From the NCBI GenBank assembly GCA_964527995.1, contig CAZGRP010000045.1:1-34088 (forward strand): a DNA stretch of 34,088 nt. Direction: 5' to 3'. Numbering within the stretch: the stretch's first letter is position 1; every line of letters starts with the position of its first letter. The stretch is from CAZGRP01 sp964527995 (lineage in GTDB: Bacteria; Zhuqueibacterota; Zhuqueibacteria; Oceanimicrobiales; CAZGRP01). A program made the translations under genes and the position numbers. Shown piece by piece: positions 17,781-26,745 of this stretch. Under the pieces are notes generated by a model that ran no database searches, was not told where the DNA came from, and saw only the letters and a list, made by a program, of their open reading frames with translations.

Positions 17781-17915
17781 GCAGACCTCTGTTTTGGATT
17801 GTGGCGTACCCCTGCCTACCAGAGGCCACACAAGAAGCGGTACAGCTAAGTTGAGTGCAAGTGCTTGAAGAATAGAAACGGAAAAGTGGAAACGCTTGCG
17901 GTGTGTGACCTCTGG
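17781..17915 (-). promoter_or_regulatory. Operon leader with mutually exclusive hairpins
   Basis: On the minus-strand transcript, segment 1 (17903-17915, CCAGAGGUCACAC) can pair over 13 bp with segment 2 (17819-17831, GUGUGGCCUCUGG). Segment 2 can instead pair over 8 bp with segment 3 (about 17783-17791, CAGAGGUC). Only one of the two can form at a time, as in attenuation leaders. Segment 1 begins just after the stop codon of the Val/Leu-rich leader ORF. A further small hairpin (CUAC...GUAG) spans the GGAGG before ilvD. No clear poly-U follows, so the switch could act on translation or through Rho. Confidence 0.5.
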
Positions 17916-17921
17916 CTTCGC

Positions 17922-18089
17922 TTACCCAAGTACTCGGATCAAGCCAGCGATCACACCTAGAGCGAGGCTCTTTAGGAGGGTAACTCGAACAGCATACGGC
18001 AGAGGAAGGCGCACCACGGCAACGACAGACCGCAGGCCGGTGCTCCCGCGGGAAGAGATTCGATCCATTGTCGTTGCGGCGAATGCCAT
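17922..18089 (-). CDS. Putative ilv-leu operon leader peptide
   Basis: The 55-codon ORF opens 25-26 nt after the predicted transcription start and ends 198 bp before ilvD. Residues 21-55 (from SVVAVVRLPLPYAVR to GLIRVLG) contain 8 Val, 8 Leu and 2 Ile, so 18 of the last 35 residues are the end products of the operon. An AGGAG (18102-18106) lies 12 nt before the ATG, a little long. The predicted promoter excludes starts further upstream. The stop codon sits just before a set of competing hairpins. This fits ribosome-mediated attenuation. It is longer than enterobacterial ilv leaders, and it could alternatively be a small hydrophobic membrane peptide. Confidence 0.55.
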   Translation of the reverse strand: MAFAATTMDRISSRGSTGLRSVVAVVRLPLPYAVRVTLLKSLALGVIAGLIRVLG

Positions 18090-18121
18090 ATTCGGTTCAA
18101 GCTCCTGATAAAAGTGGCCCA

Positions 18122-18150
18122 AATATAAGCCCCCGAAAGCCCTTTGTCAA
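18122..18150 (-). promoter_or_regulatory. Sigma-70 promoter of the ilv-leu operon
   Basis: On the minus strand TTGACA (18145-18150), a 17-bp spacer and TATATT (18122-18127) form a near-consensus promoter. Transcription would start near 18115. It lies about 100 bp downstream of the radical SAM gene, in the stretch 17724-18247 that otherwise contains only the leader. Confidence 0.8.
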
Positions 18151-18247
18151 GCAGAATCTTCCCCTGGCCTCATTTTTTTCAGGAAGACGCTTCGTGATCC
18201 CTTCCGCGTCTGTCGGTGGTAGTCGGGCAGGCGCGCGTGGGAGAGGT

Positions 18248-19354
18248 TTAGGATTCTGTGGAAAGAACCGCCTTTCGACGTGCCTGTTGGCAGTCGGCCA
18301 GAGAAAAACGGCCGGGAATCCGGATACCGCACTCGGGACAGTGCCCGTCACGCAGGCGGTTCTGCCGCACCAGAAATCCGTAGCGCTCGATCAGCAGGGC
18401 GTCGCATTGCGGGCAGTAGGTGTGTTCGAACCGACCGACACGGCCCGGCAGGTTGCCGGCGTAGACGAACCGAAGCCCCTCCTCATAGCCGATCTCGGCG
18501 GCCCGCACCAGCTGTCGCGCTGAGGTATCGTCCGGGCCAGTCATTTTGTAGTCTTTGTGAAACGCGGTGACATGCCACGGGATATCGGCCGACACCTTGG
18601 CAATAAACCGGGCGATGTCACGCAACTCGCTTTCGGAATCGTTGAAGCCGGGCACGATCAGCGTAACAATTTCCAGCCAAAAGCCGCGCTCGTGAACCAT
18701 TTGGATGGTGTCGAGCACGTGCTGCAACACACCGCCCAGCTTGCGGTAGTTCTTGTCGTTGAAGCCTTTGAGGTCGACCTTGTACAGGTCACACCAGGGG
18801 CGCAGGTAGTCCAGCACCTCGGAGGTGGCGTTTCCATTGGAGACATAACCGGTGACGAACCCCTCCTTCTTGACCTCCTTGAAAACGGCCACCGCCCATT
18901 CGCTGGTGATCAGCGGCTCGTTGTAGCTGCTGACCACAAGCCGGGCGCCGAACCGTTTCCCGAGCACAACAAAATCGATGGGGCTCACCCGTTTCGGCTG
19001 CGCCACGGCCCGCGGATCGCGGAGTGCCTGGGAGGTCACCCAGTTCTGGCAGTAGGGGCAGTGGTAGTCGCAGCCCAGCATTCCAAAGGTCACCGCCAAT
19101 GAGCCCGGAAACGCATGGAAAAACGGCTTCTTCTCGGTGGGATCGCATTGTAGACCGCCGACGTAGCCGAAGGGCACCTTGAGCACGCCGCCTTCGTTGA
19201 AGCGCACTCGGCAAATGCCGTCGCGGCCCTCCTTGATCAGACACTCATGACCGCAGGCGTAGCAGCGCACGGCGTTATCAGACAGCTTTTCGTAAAGCTC
19301 GCCTTCTGCGGTATAGGTCTTCAGTAGCTCTTTGAGCGACATCGACTCGGACAT
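18248..19354 (-). CDS. AmmeMemoRadiSam-type radical SAM enzyme
   Basis: This 368-residue radical SAM protein is related to pyruvate formate-lyase activating enzymes. The [4Fe-4S] motif CDYHCPYC uses C95, C99 and C102. Four N-terminal cysteines (C31, C34, C38, C48) and two C-terminal CxxC pairs (YCPQC, HCPEC) are probable metal sites typical of this subfamily. VDLKGFNDKNYRKLGG and TLIVPGFNDSESEL are further family signatures. The reaction is unknown even for the family. The usual partners AMMECR1 and MEMO are not in this window. ATG at 19354 has GAGAGGTG upstream; a GTG three codons earlier is possible. It lies 74 bp after msrP and is probably co-transcribed with it. Confidence 0.85.
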   Translation of the reverse strand: MSESMSLKELLKTYTAEGELYEKLSDNAVRCYACGHECLIKEGRDGICRVRFNEGGVLKVPFGYVGGLQCDPTEKKPFFHAFPGSLAVTFGMLGCDYHCPYCQNWVTSQALRDPRAVAQPKRVSPIDFVVLGKRFGARLVVSSYNEPLITSEWAVAVFKEVKKEGFVTGYVSNGNATSEVLDYLRPWCDLYKVDLKGFNDKNYRKLGGVLQHVLDTIQMVHERGFWLEIVTLIVPGFNDSESELRDIARFIAKVSADIPWHVTAFHKDYKMTGPDDTSARQLVRAAEIGYEEGLRFVYAGNLPGRVGRFEHTYCPQCDALLIERYGFLVRQNRLRDGHCPECGIRIPGRFSLADCQQARRKAVLSTES

Positions 19355-19428
19355 TTCGATCACCTCTCGACAGGATCAACAGGATGTTTCGTGTTAGATC
19401 CGTGGTGAAGTGAACACCCCGCCTGAAT

Positions 19429-20421
<993 letters not shown>

Positions 20422-20451
20422 GTTTCACCTCATCTTGCGTAGTCAGGTATT

Positions 20452-20730
20452 GGATACGGGACGTCGGAGATCAGCTACCAGGCATCAGGGACCGGGTATC
20501 AGAGTGAGTCCGTTGGCCGCCGTCTTCCGTTGGGCCGGAGCCACCACGGCTGTCTCGGCGCACCGCCACCTGCAATCCAAGATCCGCGGTCCGAAATCCA
20601 AAACCCGCAATCAAAACCGGCGTTCCACCGGCCCTCACGTGCCAGACGCCACAGCCTCCGAAATCCGAAATCCGCAGCCCCATCTCCCATCAACCATCCC
20701 CAACTCTTCATCGGTCGAAGAAATTCCATC
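20452..20730. repeat. Degenerate short-repeat noncoding stretch
   Basis: The gap 20422-20800 contains no credible gene. It holds a 'TACCAGGCATCAGGGACCGGGTATCAG' type string (also echoed at 14150-14165) and repeated GAAATCC and CGCAATCC units at 20570-20690. Such low-complexity strings recur in the ilvB-ilvN gap and near the assembly gap, so they are a genome-specific dispersed family. I see no strong promoter for msrP here. Confidence 0.4.
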
Positions 20731-20800
20731 AATTGAATTTACTTCGGCTATTCGAAAACCACAAGACCTAATCGTGGTGCAGGGAGGTCGTGTAGAGAGG

Positions 20801-21814
20801 CTAACGGACCTCGCTAGCGGAATCGGACACCACGGCCGCCGGCTCATAATGCGGCTTCCGGGTGGCGACCGGCCGTAAAAGAAGCAGGGCGCCGGGCAGC
20901 GCCAGCAGCAGCGTCTCAATGAAGATCAGGATGGACAGGGAGAAGCCGATCTCCGAAGGCAGACCGACGCTGCCGAACAGCGTAATGTAGAGATACTCGC
21001 GCAAGCCAAGCCCGGCTACCGATACCGGCAGCATGACCAGAATGCCGATCAGCGGCACCAATACGAGGAAATAACGAAGAGGCAAGGCCAAACCGAGAAG
21101 GCGCGAATTGAGATAAACCAGAAGGATGTTCGTGCCTTGAAACAGAAGTGACAGAGCAAAGGTCTTTGCAAGGAGGCCAGCACTGCGGAATTCCGTCAGC
21201 GAACGCAGGAGAGACCAGAGGCGGGACAGGACGCCGTCGGGCCAGCGCCGCGACAGACGGTCGACCAGACGGGGCGTCAGCCGTGCGAAGACGGCCACAT
21301 AGATCCCGGCGGCTGCGGCAATGAACATGCCCCACGCCAGAATAAGCACAATCGGTTTGATCTTTCCCACCGCTGTGACGGCGGCGAAGGCACCAATTGC
21401 AGTCAGAGTGCCGAGACCGATGCTGCGCTCGTAGATGATGGTCGTGAAAGCGTCGACACCCGCTCGCCGGCCCTTGTAGAGATGATACATGCGCACCGAT
21501 TCGCCACCCAATTGGGTCGGCAACAGCACGCCCGCTGCGATCGAGGCCAGGTAGTAGGTCGAGATTTCACTCCAGGGAAGTGGAATGCCGCGGTCGCGAA
21601 GAATTACCCACCAGCGCAGCATGCCGAGAATCATTTGCAGCCCGAGAACGAGAAGCGGCAGTACCGCCAACTTCCAGCGGAGGTTGTTCAGAAGAGGTTG
21701 GAGGGCCCGGAAGTCCAACTTCAGGAAGATCAGGGCGAGGATGGCGAGCGTTGCCAGGATGCGTAGCGAGCGCCCGGATGCGAGTTTTGCGATCAGCCCA
21801 GAGAGACGCCTCAT
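20801..21814 (-). CDS. Flippase-like (YbhN/LPG-synthase TM family) membrane protein
   Basis: This 337-residue inner-membrane protein has about seven to eight hydrophobic helices across its whole length. The family signature is visible in PWSEISTYYLASIAAGVLLPTQLGGESVRMYHLYK near residues 80-115, and again in VSVAGLGLREYLYITLF near 265-280. Members of this family share the membrane part of lysylphosphatidylglycerol synthase and are thought to move lipids or lipid-linked sugars. The soluble aminoacyl-transferase domain is absent. No neighbouring glycan or lipid gene narrows the substrate. ATG at 21814 lacks a clear Shine-Dalgarno sequence. Confidence 0.8.
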   Translation of the reverse strand: MRRLSGLIAKLASGRSLRILATLAILALIFLKLDFRALQPLLNNLRWKLAVLPLLVLGLQMILGMLRWWVILRDRGIPLPWSEISTYYLASIAAGVLLPTQLGGESVRMYHLYKGRRAGVDAFTTIIYERSIGLGTLTAIGAFAAVTAVGKIKPIVLILAWGMFIAAAAGIYVAVFARLTPRLVDRLSRRWPDGVLSRLWSLLRSLTEFRSAGLLAKTFALSLLFQGTNILLVYLNSRLLGLALPLRYFLVLVPLIGILVMLPVSVAGLGLREYLYITLFGSVGLPSEIGFSLSILIFIETLLLALPGALLLLRPVATRKPHYEPAAVVSDSASEVR

Positions 21815-22100
21815 CGATGTGTAGAATCAGGAGTAGCCGGGTTGCGCATGCGAATCTTCACTCAAGCAACTTTCATCGAAACGCCCGCCCGTGCCCTTTT
21901 CGCCGGTAGCGCCTGGGGCCCAGGCAAGCAGCACACAAGGATACAACGAATCCAGCTCCCTTCAAGATCCCCTCCGCGGCAAAGAATTCGCCGCAGCCCT
22001 ATGAATCGATTCTACTGCACCCCTCGCTGATCTTGAGAGCGCACCCGCTCACTCCGTCCAAGCCACAGCCACCGGCCTCCCGCAGCTCCATGAAACCGAA

Positions 22101-22147
22101 AAGAAAAAAGCGCAGCCCACGGATCCCGGCGGTTCCGTGGACTGCGC
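22101..22147 (-). terminator. Rho-independent terminator after LysM gene
   Basis: On the minus strand a strong stem GCGCAG-x-CCACGG / CCGTGG-x-CTGCGC (one mismatch, 12-nt loop) is followed by a T tract (TTTTTTCTTTT). It lies about 70 bp after the LysM gene stop. The rest of 21815-22218 has no gene; it includes a palindrome GCCTGGG-G-CCCAGGC at 21911-21925. Confidence 0.85.
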
Positions 22148-22218
22148 AGTTTAGAGGATGGAACCTCTCGGCTGCCGAAGTTCTCGCGCTACCACCCGCT
22201 CAGCCCATCACACCCTGT

Positions 22219-22959
22219 TCACGAAAGCACTTCGGCCTTGTCTTCTGACGTGGCTTCGCTATCAGCGAAGTCGGCTTCGGACACTCGATCAGAAAGCGGT
22301 TCGAGAGCAAAATTCCGTTCACGATCCCGTTTTGCGGCTGAAACGAATCCGGCTTCATCGCCAAACCCGCTGCGACGGCGACGGCGCCAGATCACCATGC
22401 CGCCAACCACCAAGATGCCCAAGACAGGCCCGAAAATCACCCAGCGGCCGTGGCCACTGCTGCCTGCGTCCGCCATCGGCTCCACGCTGGAGCGCTGCTC
22501 GTCCTGCGTCGGCTGTTCAGGGGTGCCTGTCTTCGGCTGAGCCGGCACCGCAACTTCCGCGCCGCTCGCAGCGCCCTCGGCAGCGGTAGGCTCCGGCTGC
22601 GTGGCCGGCGGAGGGACACGCTGCAACCTTGCCTGCACTTCCATCACCGCCCGGTTCACCTGCGAAAGAGTACGAGCCCGCCGGATACGCTGAATCGATT
22701 CGAAACTGGGTACCAGGATCTCCTCGCCGGGCAGGACGTAGTCGGCGTTCGGAGCGCGATTGACCAGGGCCAGCTCTCGCCAGTAGGAAGCATCGCCATA
22801 ATACTCCTTGGCCAGCTTACTCAAGTACTCTCCACGCTTGATCTCATGGGCGACCGGCTGCTCCAGCCTCAGCATTCGACTTAAGAGAGTTTCGGCCGGG
22901 TCGAGTAGCAGAAAGGCGACCGGCAGAAACAGCAGGGTCAGAAACAAACGTTTGATCAT
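22219..22959 (-). CDS. LysM-domain membrane protein
   Basis: This 246-residue protein starts with a hydrophobic segment (1-19). A LysM domain follows (38-85: HEIKRGEYLSKLAKEYYG to VLPGEEILVPS), then a helical stretch, a Pro/Gln/Glu-rich linker (115-165), a second membrane helix (173-191) and an acidic tail after RRRRR. LysM binds peptidoglycan, so the protein probably links the inner membrane to the cell wall. This resembles the LysM part of FimV-like proteins, but no FimV repeats follow. The ORF could start earlier, but ATG at 22959 has a perfect GGAGGTG site and begins the hydrophobic segment. It has its own long structured leader and a sigma-54-like promoter. Confidence 0.8.
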   Translation of the reverse strand: MIKRLFLTLLFLPVAFLLLDPAETLLSRMLRLEQPVAHEIKRGEYLSKLAKEYYGDASYWRELALVNRAPNADYVLPGEEILVPSFESIQRIRRARTLSQVNRAVMEVQARLQRVPPPATQPEPTAAEGAASGAEVAVPAQPKTGTPEQPTQDEQRSSVEPMADAGSSGHGRWVIFGPVLGILVVGGMVIWRRRRRSGFGDEAGFVSAAKRDRERNFALEPLSDRVSEADFADSEATSEDKAEVLS

Positions 22960-23024
22960 GGTAACACCTCCATAAAAAGCGGCGGCGCAACGGACTGGGC
23001 CGTCGATCCATAGCGAAAGGCCAC

Positions 23025-23113
23025 TGGGGGCCGGCGGCACGGAGCAACCCGCATCGGCAGCCGGCCCCCAAGAGAGGGAAGGAAAGGTGAAGAGCAGCAG
23101 CCTGCCGCTGCTG
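23025..23113 (-). promoter_or_regulatory. Structured 5' leader of the LysM gene
   Basis: A perfect 11-bp stem (TGGGGGCCGGC 23025-23035 with GCCGGCCCCCA 23060-23070) is followed by a perfect 7-bp hairpin (CAGCAGC 23095-23101 with GCTGCTG 23107-23113). A third hairpin (GTTTGA/TCAAAC) lies near 23130-23149. All fall within the 5' untranslated region predicted for the LysM mRNA. I could not assign a riboswitch class. The remaining part of 22960-23432 has three copies of (G/A)GTTACA-type strings (23228, 23296, 23348) and no gene. Confidence 0.4.
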
Positions 23114-23162
23114 TCCCTTCGTCGCGCACGTTTGAGTTTTTCATCAAACCGCTGGAATGCTT

Positions 23163-23178
23163 CACAAACGGCGTGCCA
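23163..23178 (-). promoter_or_regulatory. Sigma-54-like -24/-12 promoter
   Basis: On the minus strand TGGCACG-CCGT-TTGTG has a perfect -24 box and correct spacing, but GT instead of GC at -12. A start near 23152 would give the LysM gene a leader of about 190 nt. The same deviation at -12 is seen at 430-445. Confidence 0.45.
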
Positions 23179-23432
23179 TGTCCAAATGAAACCCTATGGT
23201 GCCTGCCGCAATCTGTTAGAAATCCTTGAGTTACAGAGCATGCCTCGTCCCCTCTGATAGCTCAGCGCTTCCAAAGCATGCACTTTGTTCTGTAAGAGTT
23301 ACACGGTGGGCTCCAAGAGCGGGCTCGCTAGCCCAATGACTTTTCTCGGGTTACAGGAAGGAGTGCCCGGCCCTGCGGCGCTCGCACGGCCGGACGGACA
23401 GGATGGGTAACTTTTTCACACTGACGCGGGGG

Positions 23433-25700
23433 TCAGAAGTGGGCGCGGACGATAGCGCGCACGTTGCGGATCTCGCGCATGTTCCGTTCGATCTGCGTGT
23501 AGTGGTAGTTCAGGACATTCCGCACTTCGATCCCCAGCACAGTTGGGCCCCAATCGTAGGTGACGTGCGCATCGAGCTGCTTTTGTGGCACACGCTGGTC
23601 GAGCGGATAGATTTCCACCTCTTCGACGCGACTGCCGTACAGGTAGCGTGCGCCCAGCTCCAGTCGGCCCAGGCGGAGAGCCGGCACCGCGCTCAAAACC
23701 ACCTTGCGGCGATAGATCAGCGTGCGGCCGGACTCGAGATCCTTCGGGTCCAGAAGCGTCAGCCCCGCCGACAGAGACAGTCGTTGCTTCCACCACTGGC
23801 CGTGGGTCGAGATCTCCACACCGCGGATGCGGGCCCGACTGACGTTCTGAAACTGCACCGTACCGCCGGCGTCGGCCACCGCCTGGATGAAGTCGCGGTA
23901 GCTGTTCTCAAAGACGCTGACGTCGAAGTACCAGTTCGCCGTCACGCTCTGACGCACAGAGAGGTCGCGGGTCCAGGCCGTTTCGGGACGAAGTCTGCGA
24001 TTCTCGATGATATTGAAACCGCCAAAGTCGATGTTCACAAACCGTTCGACCACCGACGGATAGCGGAATCCCTTGCCGACCGACGCGCGAATCGTCGTCC
24101 CGCGCCGCGGCCGATAGCTGAGTCCCAGCTTTGGGTTGAGCTGTTGTTCGCTGATGTGGCTGATCGTGTGGCGATCGAAGCGCACTCCGGCCGTGAAATC
24201 GGCCTGTCGCAGAATACCCAGGACGCCGTTGACCAGCCGGTTGAGCACACCGGGCCACAGGTTCAGACGCACATCTCCAACCAGACGGGCCTCGTCCTGG
24301 AAGTAGAATGAAAAGGCATTCTCGTCATGGCGTCCCTGCCAGAACTTAGACTCGGAGCGGGCGAAGCGGTACGTCGTACCGAAAGTCAGGACGTGACCCT
24401 GCGGCATGTAGGTCAGTTGCACCTCATTGCCGAGTCCCTGACCAGGGTTGAACTCTCCGGAGATGGCGAACTGGTTGCCCAGCAGCGCGCTGTTGAGGGA
24501 CGTCCGGAGGCGGAGTAGCAGGCGGGGGTTGAGCGGCCAGTCGTACTTGGCATAGACGAAAACGTGATTGAGCTTGACACGATTCTCCGCGTCGAAGCTG
24601 GGGACTTCGAAGGGGTGGTTCTGGTCGCGCCACTGAATGAACTCGCCGCGCTTCTCCTTGATCCAGGTGCCGAAAAGGGTGAGCCGGGCGGCATTGTTGA
24701 ACCGGTAGGTCAGCTTGGCGGCCAGCTTTGTGCGCTGATAGTGTCCGTTCTGCCGGTAGCCCGTGGACTCGTGCCGGCCGAGTGCGGCGTAGAGTCCCAG
24801 CCTTCCCCAGCTTCTGCTGTGGCTCAGCTCGAGGCCGTCGTACCGCAGCAAACGATTGGTCCACTTGAAGACATCCGTGTACGGCCGGTCATAGACGCCG
24901 GCGATGGCATACACACGCGTTCTGGGTGTAGCTGTCGGATCGACGGTGATCAAATTCACTACGCCACCCGTGGCATCGGAACCGTACAAGGCCGACAGCG
25001 CTCCTTTGACGACTTCGGCACGCTGGATCGCCAGCACCGGCAGGATGTCCCAGTCGGTACCGTCCAGATCCACGCTGTTGACCGGAATACCGTCGACCAG
25101 CACACTCACACGGCTGCCAATCCCGCGCGAATAGCCCGAGGAGCCGCGGATGTTGATGGTCTCTTCCATGAAGTTGACGCCTGGCACCTCGGCCAGGGCA
25201 TCATCGAGGCGGAAGCGACCGCGCGCCAGCATCTCCTCTCCGGTCAGAATCGAAACGCTGCTGGAGGTGGTTTCGAGCGTCTGACTCCGCTTGCTGGCAG
25301 TCACGACCACAGGGTTGAAATCGATCGGGCTCTGTTGAAGAGAAATGACCACTGAGACGGTCCGCCCCGGCTCAACCAGGACCTGCCTTTTCTCTGTCTT
25401 GTAGCCGATCACCGATGCCAGGAGCGTGTAGGTCCCGGGCGGAACCCTGACGATGCGGAAGCGGCCGTCAGCATCTGCCGCTGCACCCAGCACGGTGCCA
25501 GCAAGGATGAGATTCGCACCGGCCAGTGGCGCGTCGTTGTCACGGTCCAGCACACGGCCGACGATTCGGCCGGTGCTCGACGCCTGCCCCGGCGCCGACG
25601 GCACGCTCACGGCCAGGATCAGCAGCAGGCAGCAGCCTGGAACGACAAAATGTGGGCTCTTCCTTCCCAAGGCCCTCTCAAGAAATCGGGTGAGAATCAT
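23433..25700 (-). CDS. TonB-dependent outer-membrane receptor
   Basis: The protein has a signal peptide (1-39). A carboxypeptidase-regulatory-like beta domain follows (about 45-125, GRIVGRVLDRDNDAPLAGANL to SVIGYKTEKRQVLV), then a plug (about 130-240) with VVVTASKR, NIRGSSGYSRGIGSRVSVLVDGIPV and ALYGSDATGGVVNLIT. The rest is a 22-strand-type barrel ending in Phe (RAHF). Total length is about 755 residues. It imports an unknown ligand with TonB energy. The front domain is typical of CirA/BtuB-like receptors in FCB-type bacteria. It follows, by about 110 bp, a lipoprotein that may capture the same ligand. GTG at 25712 is an alternative start; neither has a clear Shine-Dalgarno sequence. Confidence 0.92.
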   Translation of the reverse strand: MILTRFLERALGRKSPHFVVPGCCLLLILAVSVPSAPGQASSTGRIVGRVLDRDNDAPLAGANLILAGTVLGAAADADGRFRIVRVPPGTYTLLASVIGYKTEKRQVLVEPGRTVSVVISLQQSPIDFNPVVVTASKRSQTLETTSSSVSILTGEEMLARGRFRLDDALAEVPGVNFMEETINIRGSSGYSRGIGSRVSVLVDGIPVNSVDLDGTDWDILPVLAIQRAEVVKGALSALYGSDATGGVVNLITVDPTATPRTRVYAIAGVYDRPYTDVFKWTNRLLRYDGLELSHSRSWGRLGLYAALGRHESTGYRQNGHYQRTKLAAKLTYRFNNAARLTLFGTWIKEKRGEFIQWRDQNHPFEVPSFDAENRVKLNHVFVYAKYDWPLNPRLLLRLRTSLNSALLGNQFAISGEFNPGQGLGNEVQLTYMPQGHVLTFGTTYRFARSESKFWQGRHDENAFSFYFQDEARLVGDVRLNLWPGVLNRLVNGVLGILRQADFTAGVRFDRHTISHISEQQLNPKLGLSYRPRRGTTIRASVGKGFRYPSVVERFVNIDFGGFNIIENRRLRPETAWTRDLSVRQSVTANWYFDVSVFENSYRDFIQAVADAGGTVQFQNVSRARIRGVEISTHGQWWKQRLSLSAGLTLLDPKDLESGRTLIYRRKVVLSAVPALRLGRLELGARYLYGSRVEEVEIYPLDQRVPQKQLDAHVTYDWGPTVLGIEVRNVLNYHYTQIERNMREIRNVRAIVRAHF

Positions 25701-25820
25701 CAGCGCCGGCACCCTGACCCAGGCCGACAGCCTGGAGCCTTTTCCGCCACCGAAGCCAGCCTGTCATCGGGTTGCCGGTCTAACGCAGATTGCTGATCCG
25801 GGACTCGCACCGGCCGTCGG

Positions 25821-26648
25821 CTATTTCGCCTGCGCAAGCCGCGTGAAATCGGCGACGATATCGATTCCGGTCGCCACCTTTCCGAATTCAACCGAAACCT
25901 CTCCCGGCACACCAGGGCTGGCGGTGCTCTCGTAGAATCCGATCACATCGAACCGGGGGAACTCTCCCTGCTGGATCTTTTCGACCCAGAAAACGGCGAC
26001 GTATTTGTAGGTTCCGGGCGAAACCGCAATGCGATAGTCGTACGCGGTCACCCCTTTGGGCACCAGGCCGAACCCTGAGATGTTCTCCGGATCGAGCAAG
26101 TCGAGGACCGTGCGGGGCTCCCGGTGGAAAGCGGCGACAGCAACGATTTCGGTGTTCTGCGGCCATACCCCGGAAAACGTGACGCGACCGCTGATGTGGG
26201 CGCCGCGCGTCACCAGCCGGTAGTCGGCCACGATGTCGACGCTGTCGGCCACAGGACGCTCCGGCGTCACCTCGACCGACTTCGGCAGAAACCCGGCGAC
26301 ATCGCTGTAGATGCCGAGAATGTCGGTCAGAGACCACGACTCGTTCTTGGCCTTCCAGATGACGCCGACGGCCTCATAGACGCCGTACGGAACCAGAATC
26401 TCGTACGAGACGGTATCGACTCCCTTGGGGAGGGGTTCGCTGGTCAGAAGCTCCGAGATGTCGGTGGGCGGAAAGTTGACCGCAATGGCCACCCGCACCT
26501 GGTCGGTGTTGGCCGGCATCTCACCGACGAAGACGATCTTTCCAGTGACTTTGCTTAGAATGGGGTCGATGCCGTGGTCATACTGGCAGGAGAGTGGCAG
26601 AACCAGCAGAGAAGAGAGAAGGAGAAATCGAACTCGTGCCTGTCGCAT
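25821..26648 (-). CDS. Lipoprotein with tandem-duplicated domain
   Basis: This 275-residue protein has a signal peptide ending in the lipobox LPLSC (Cys 21). The mature part is two copies of one domain of about 120 residues. Matching segments are KVTGKIVFVGEMPANTDQV with HISGRVTFSGVWPQNTEIV; PLPKGVDTVSYEILVPYGVY with LVPKGVTAYDYRIAVSPGTY; and DSVDIVADYRLV with TGIDIVADFTRL. I do not recognise the domain; the strand pattern suggests a beta-sandwich of the transthyretin-like or carboxypeptidase-regulatory kind. It is encoded just upstream of the TonB receptor with its own strong promoter, so a surface or periplasmic partner of that receptor is the best guess. Confidence 0.75.
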   Translation of the reverse strand: MRQARVRFLLLSSLLVLPLSCQYDHGIDPILSKVTGKIVFVGEMPANTDQVRVAIAVNFPPTDISELLTSEPLPKGVDTVSYEILVPYGVYEAVGVIWKAKNESWSLTDILGIYSDVAGFLPKSVEVTPERPVADSVDIVADYRLVTRGAHISGRVTFSGVWPQNTEIVAVAAFHREPRTVLDLLDPENISGFGLVPKGVTAYDYRIAVSPGTYKYVAVFWVEKIQQGEFPRFDVIGFYESTASPGVPGEVSVEFGKVATGIDIVADFTRLAQAK

Positions 26649-26716
26649 CCATCATCCTGATGCAGGACTGCTCATCCGCGCCATGTCGGCGATCTTGCAG
26701 CGGCAACGCTAAGGCA

Positions 26717-26745
26717 AATATACGCATCGGCCGGAATGTTGTCAA
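26717..26745 (-). promoter_or_regulatory. Sigma-70 promoter of lipoprotein-TonB receptor operon
   Basis: On the minus strand TTGACA (26740-26745), a 17-bp spacer and TATATT (26717-26722) are near consensus and identical in both boxes to the ilv-leu promoter. The -35 box overlaps the stop codon of the histidine kinase gene upstream. Confidence 0.8.

Noticed and set aside
17724..17860. T-box riboswitch upstream of ilvD
   Set aside because: AGGGGTACGCC only loosely resembles the T-box core, and a leader peptide with competing hairpins explains the region better.
22960..23113. Cobalamin riboswitch on the plus strand
   Set aside because: Several motif fragments appear in order, but the conserved 5' half and the exact B12 box are not present, and no plus-strand gene follows.
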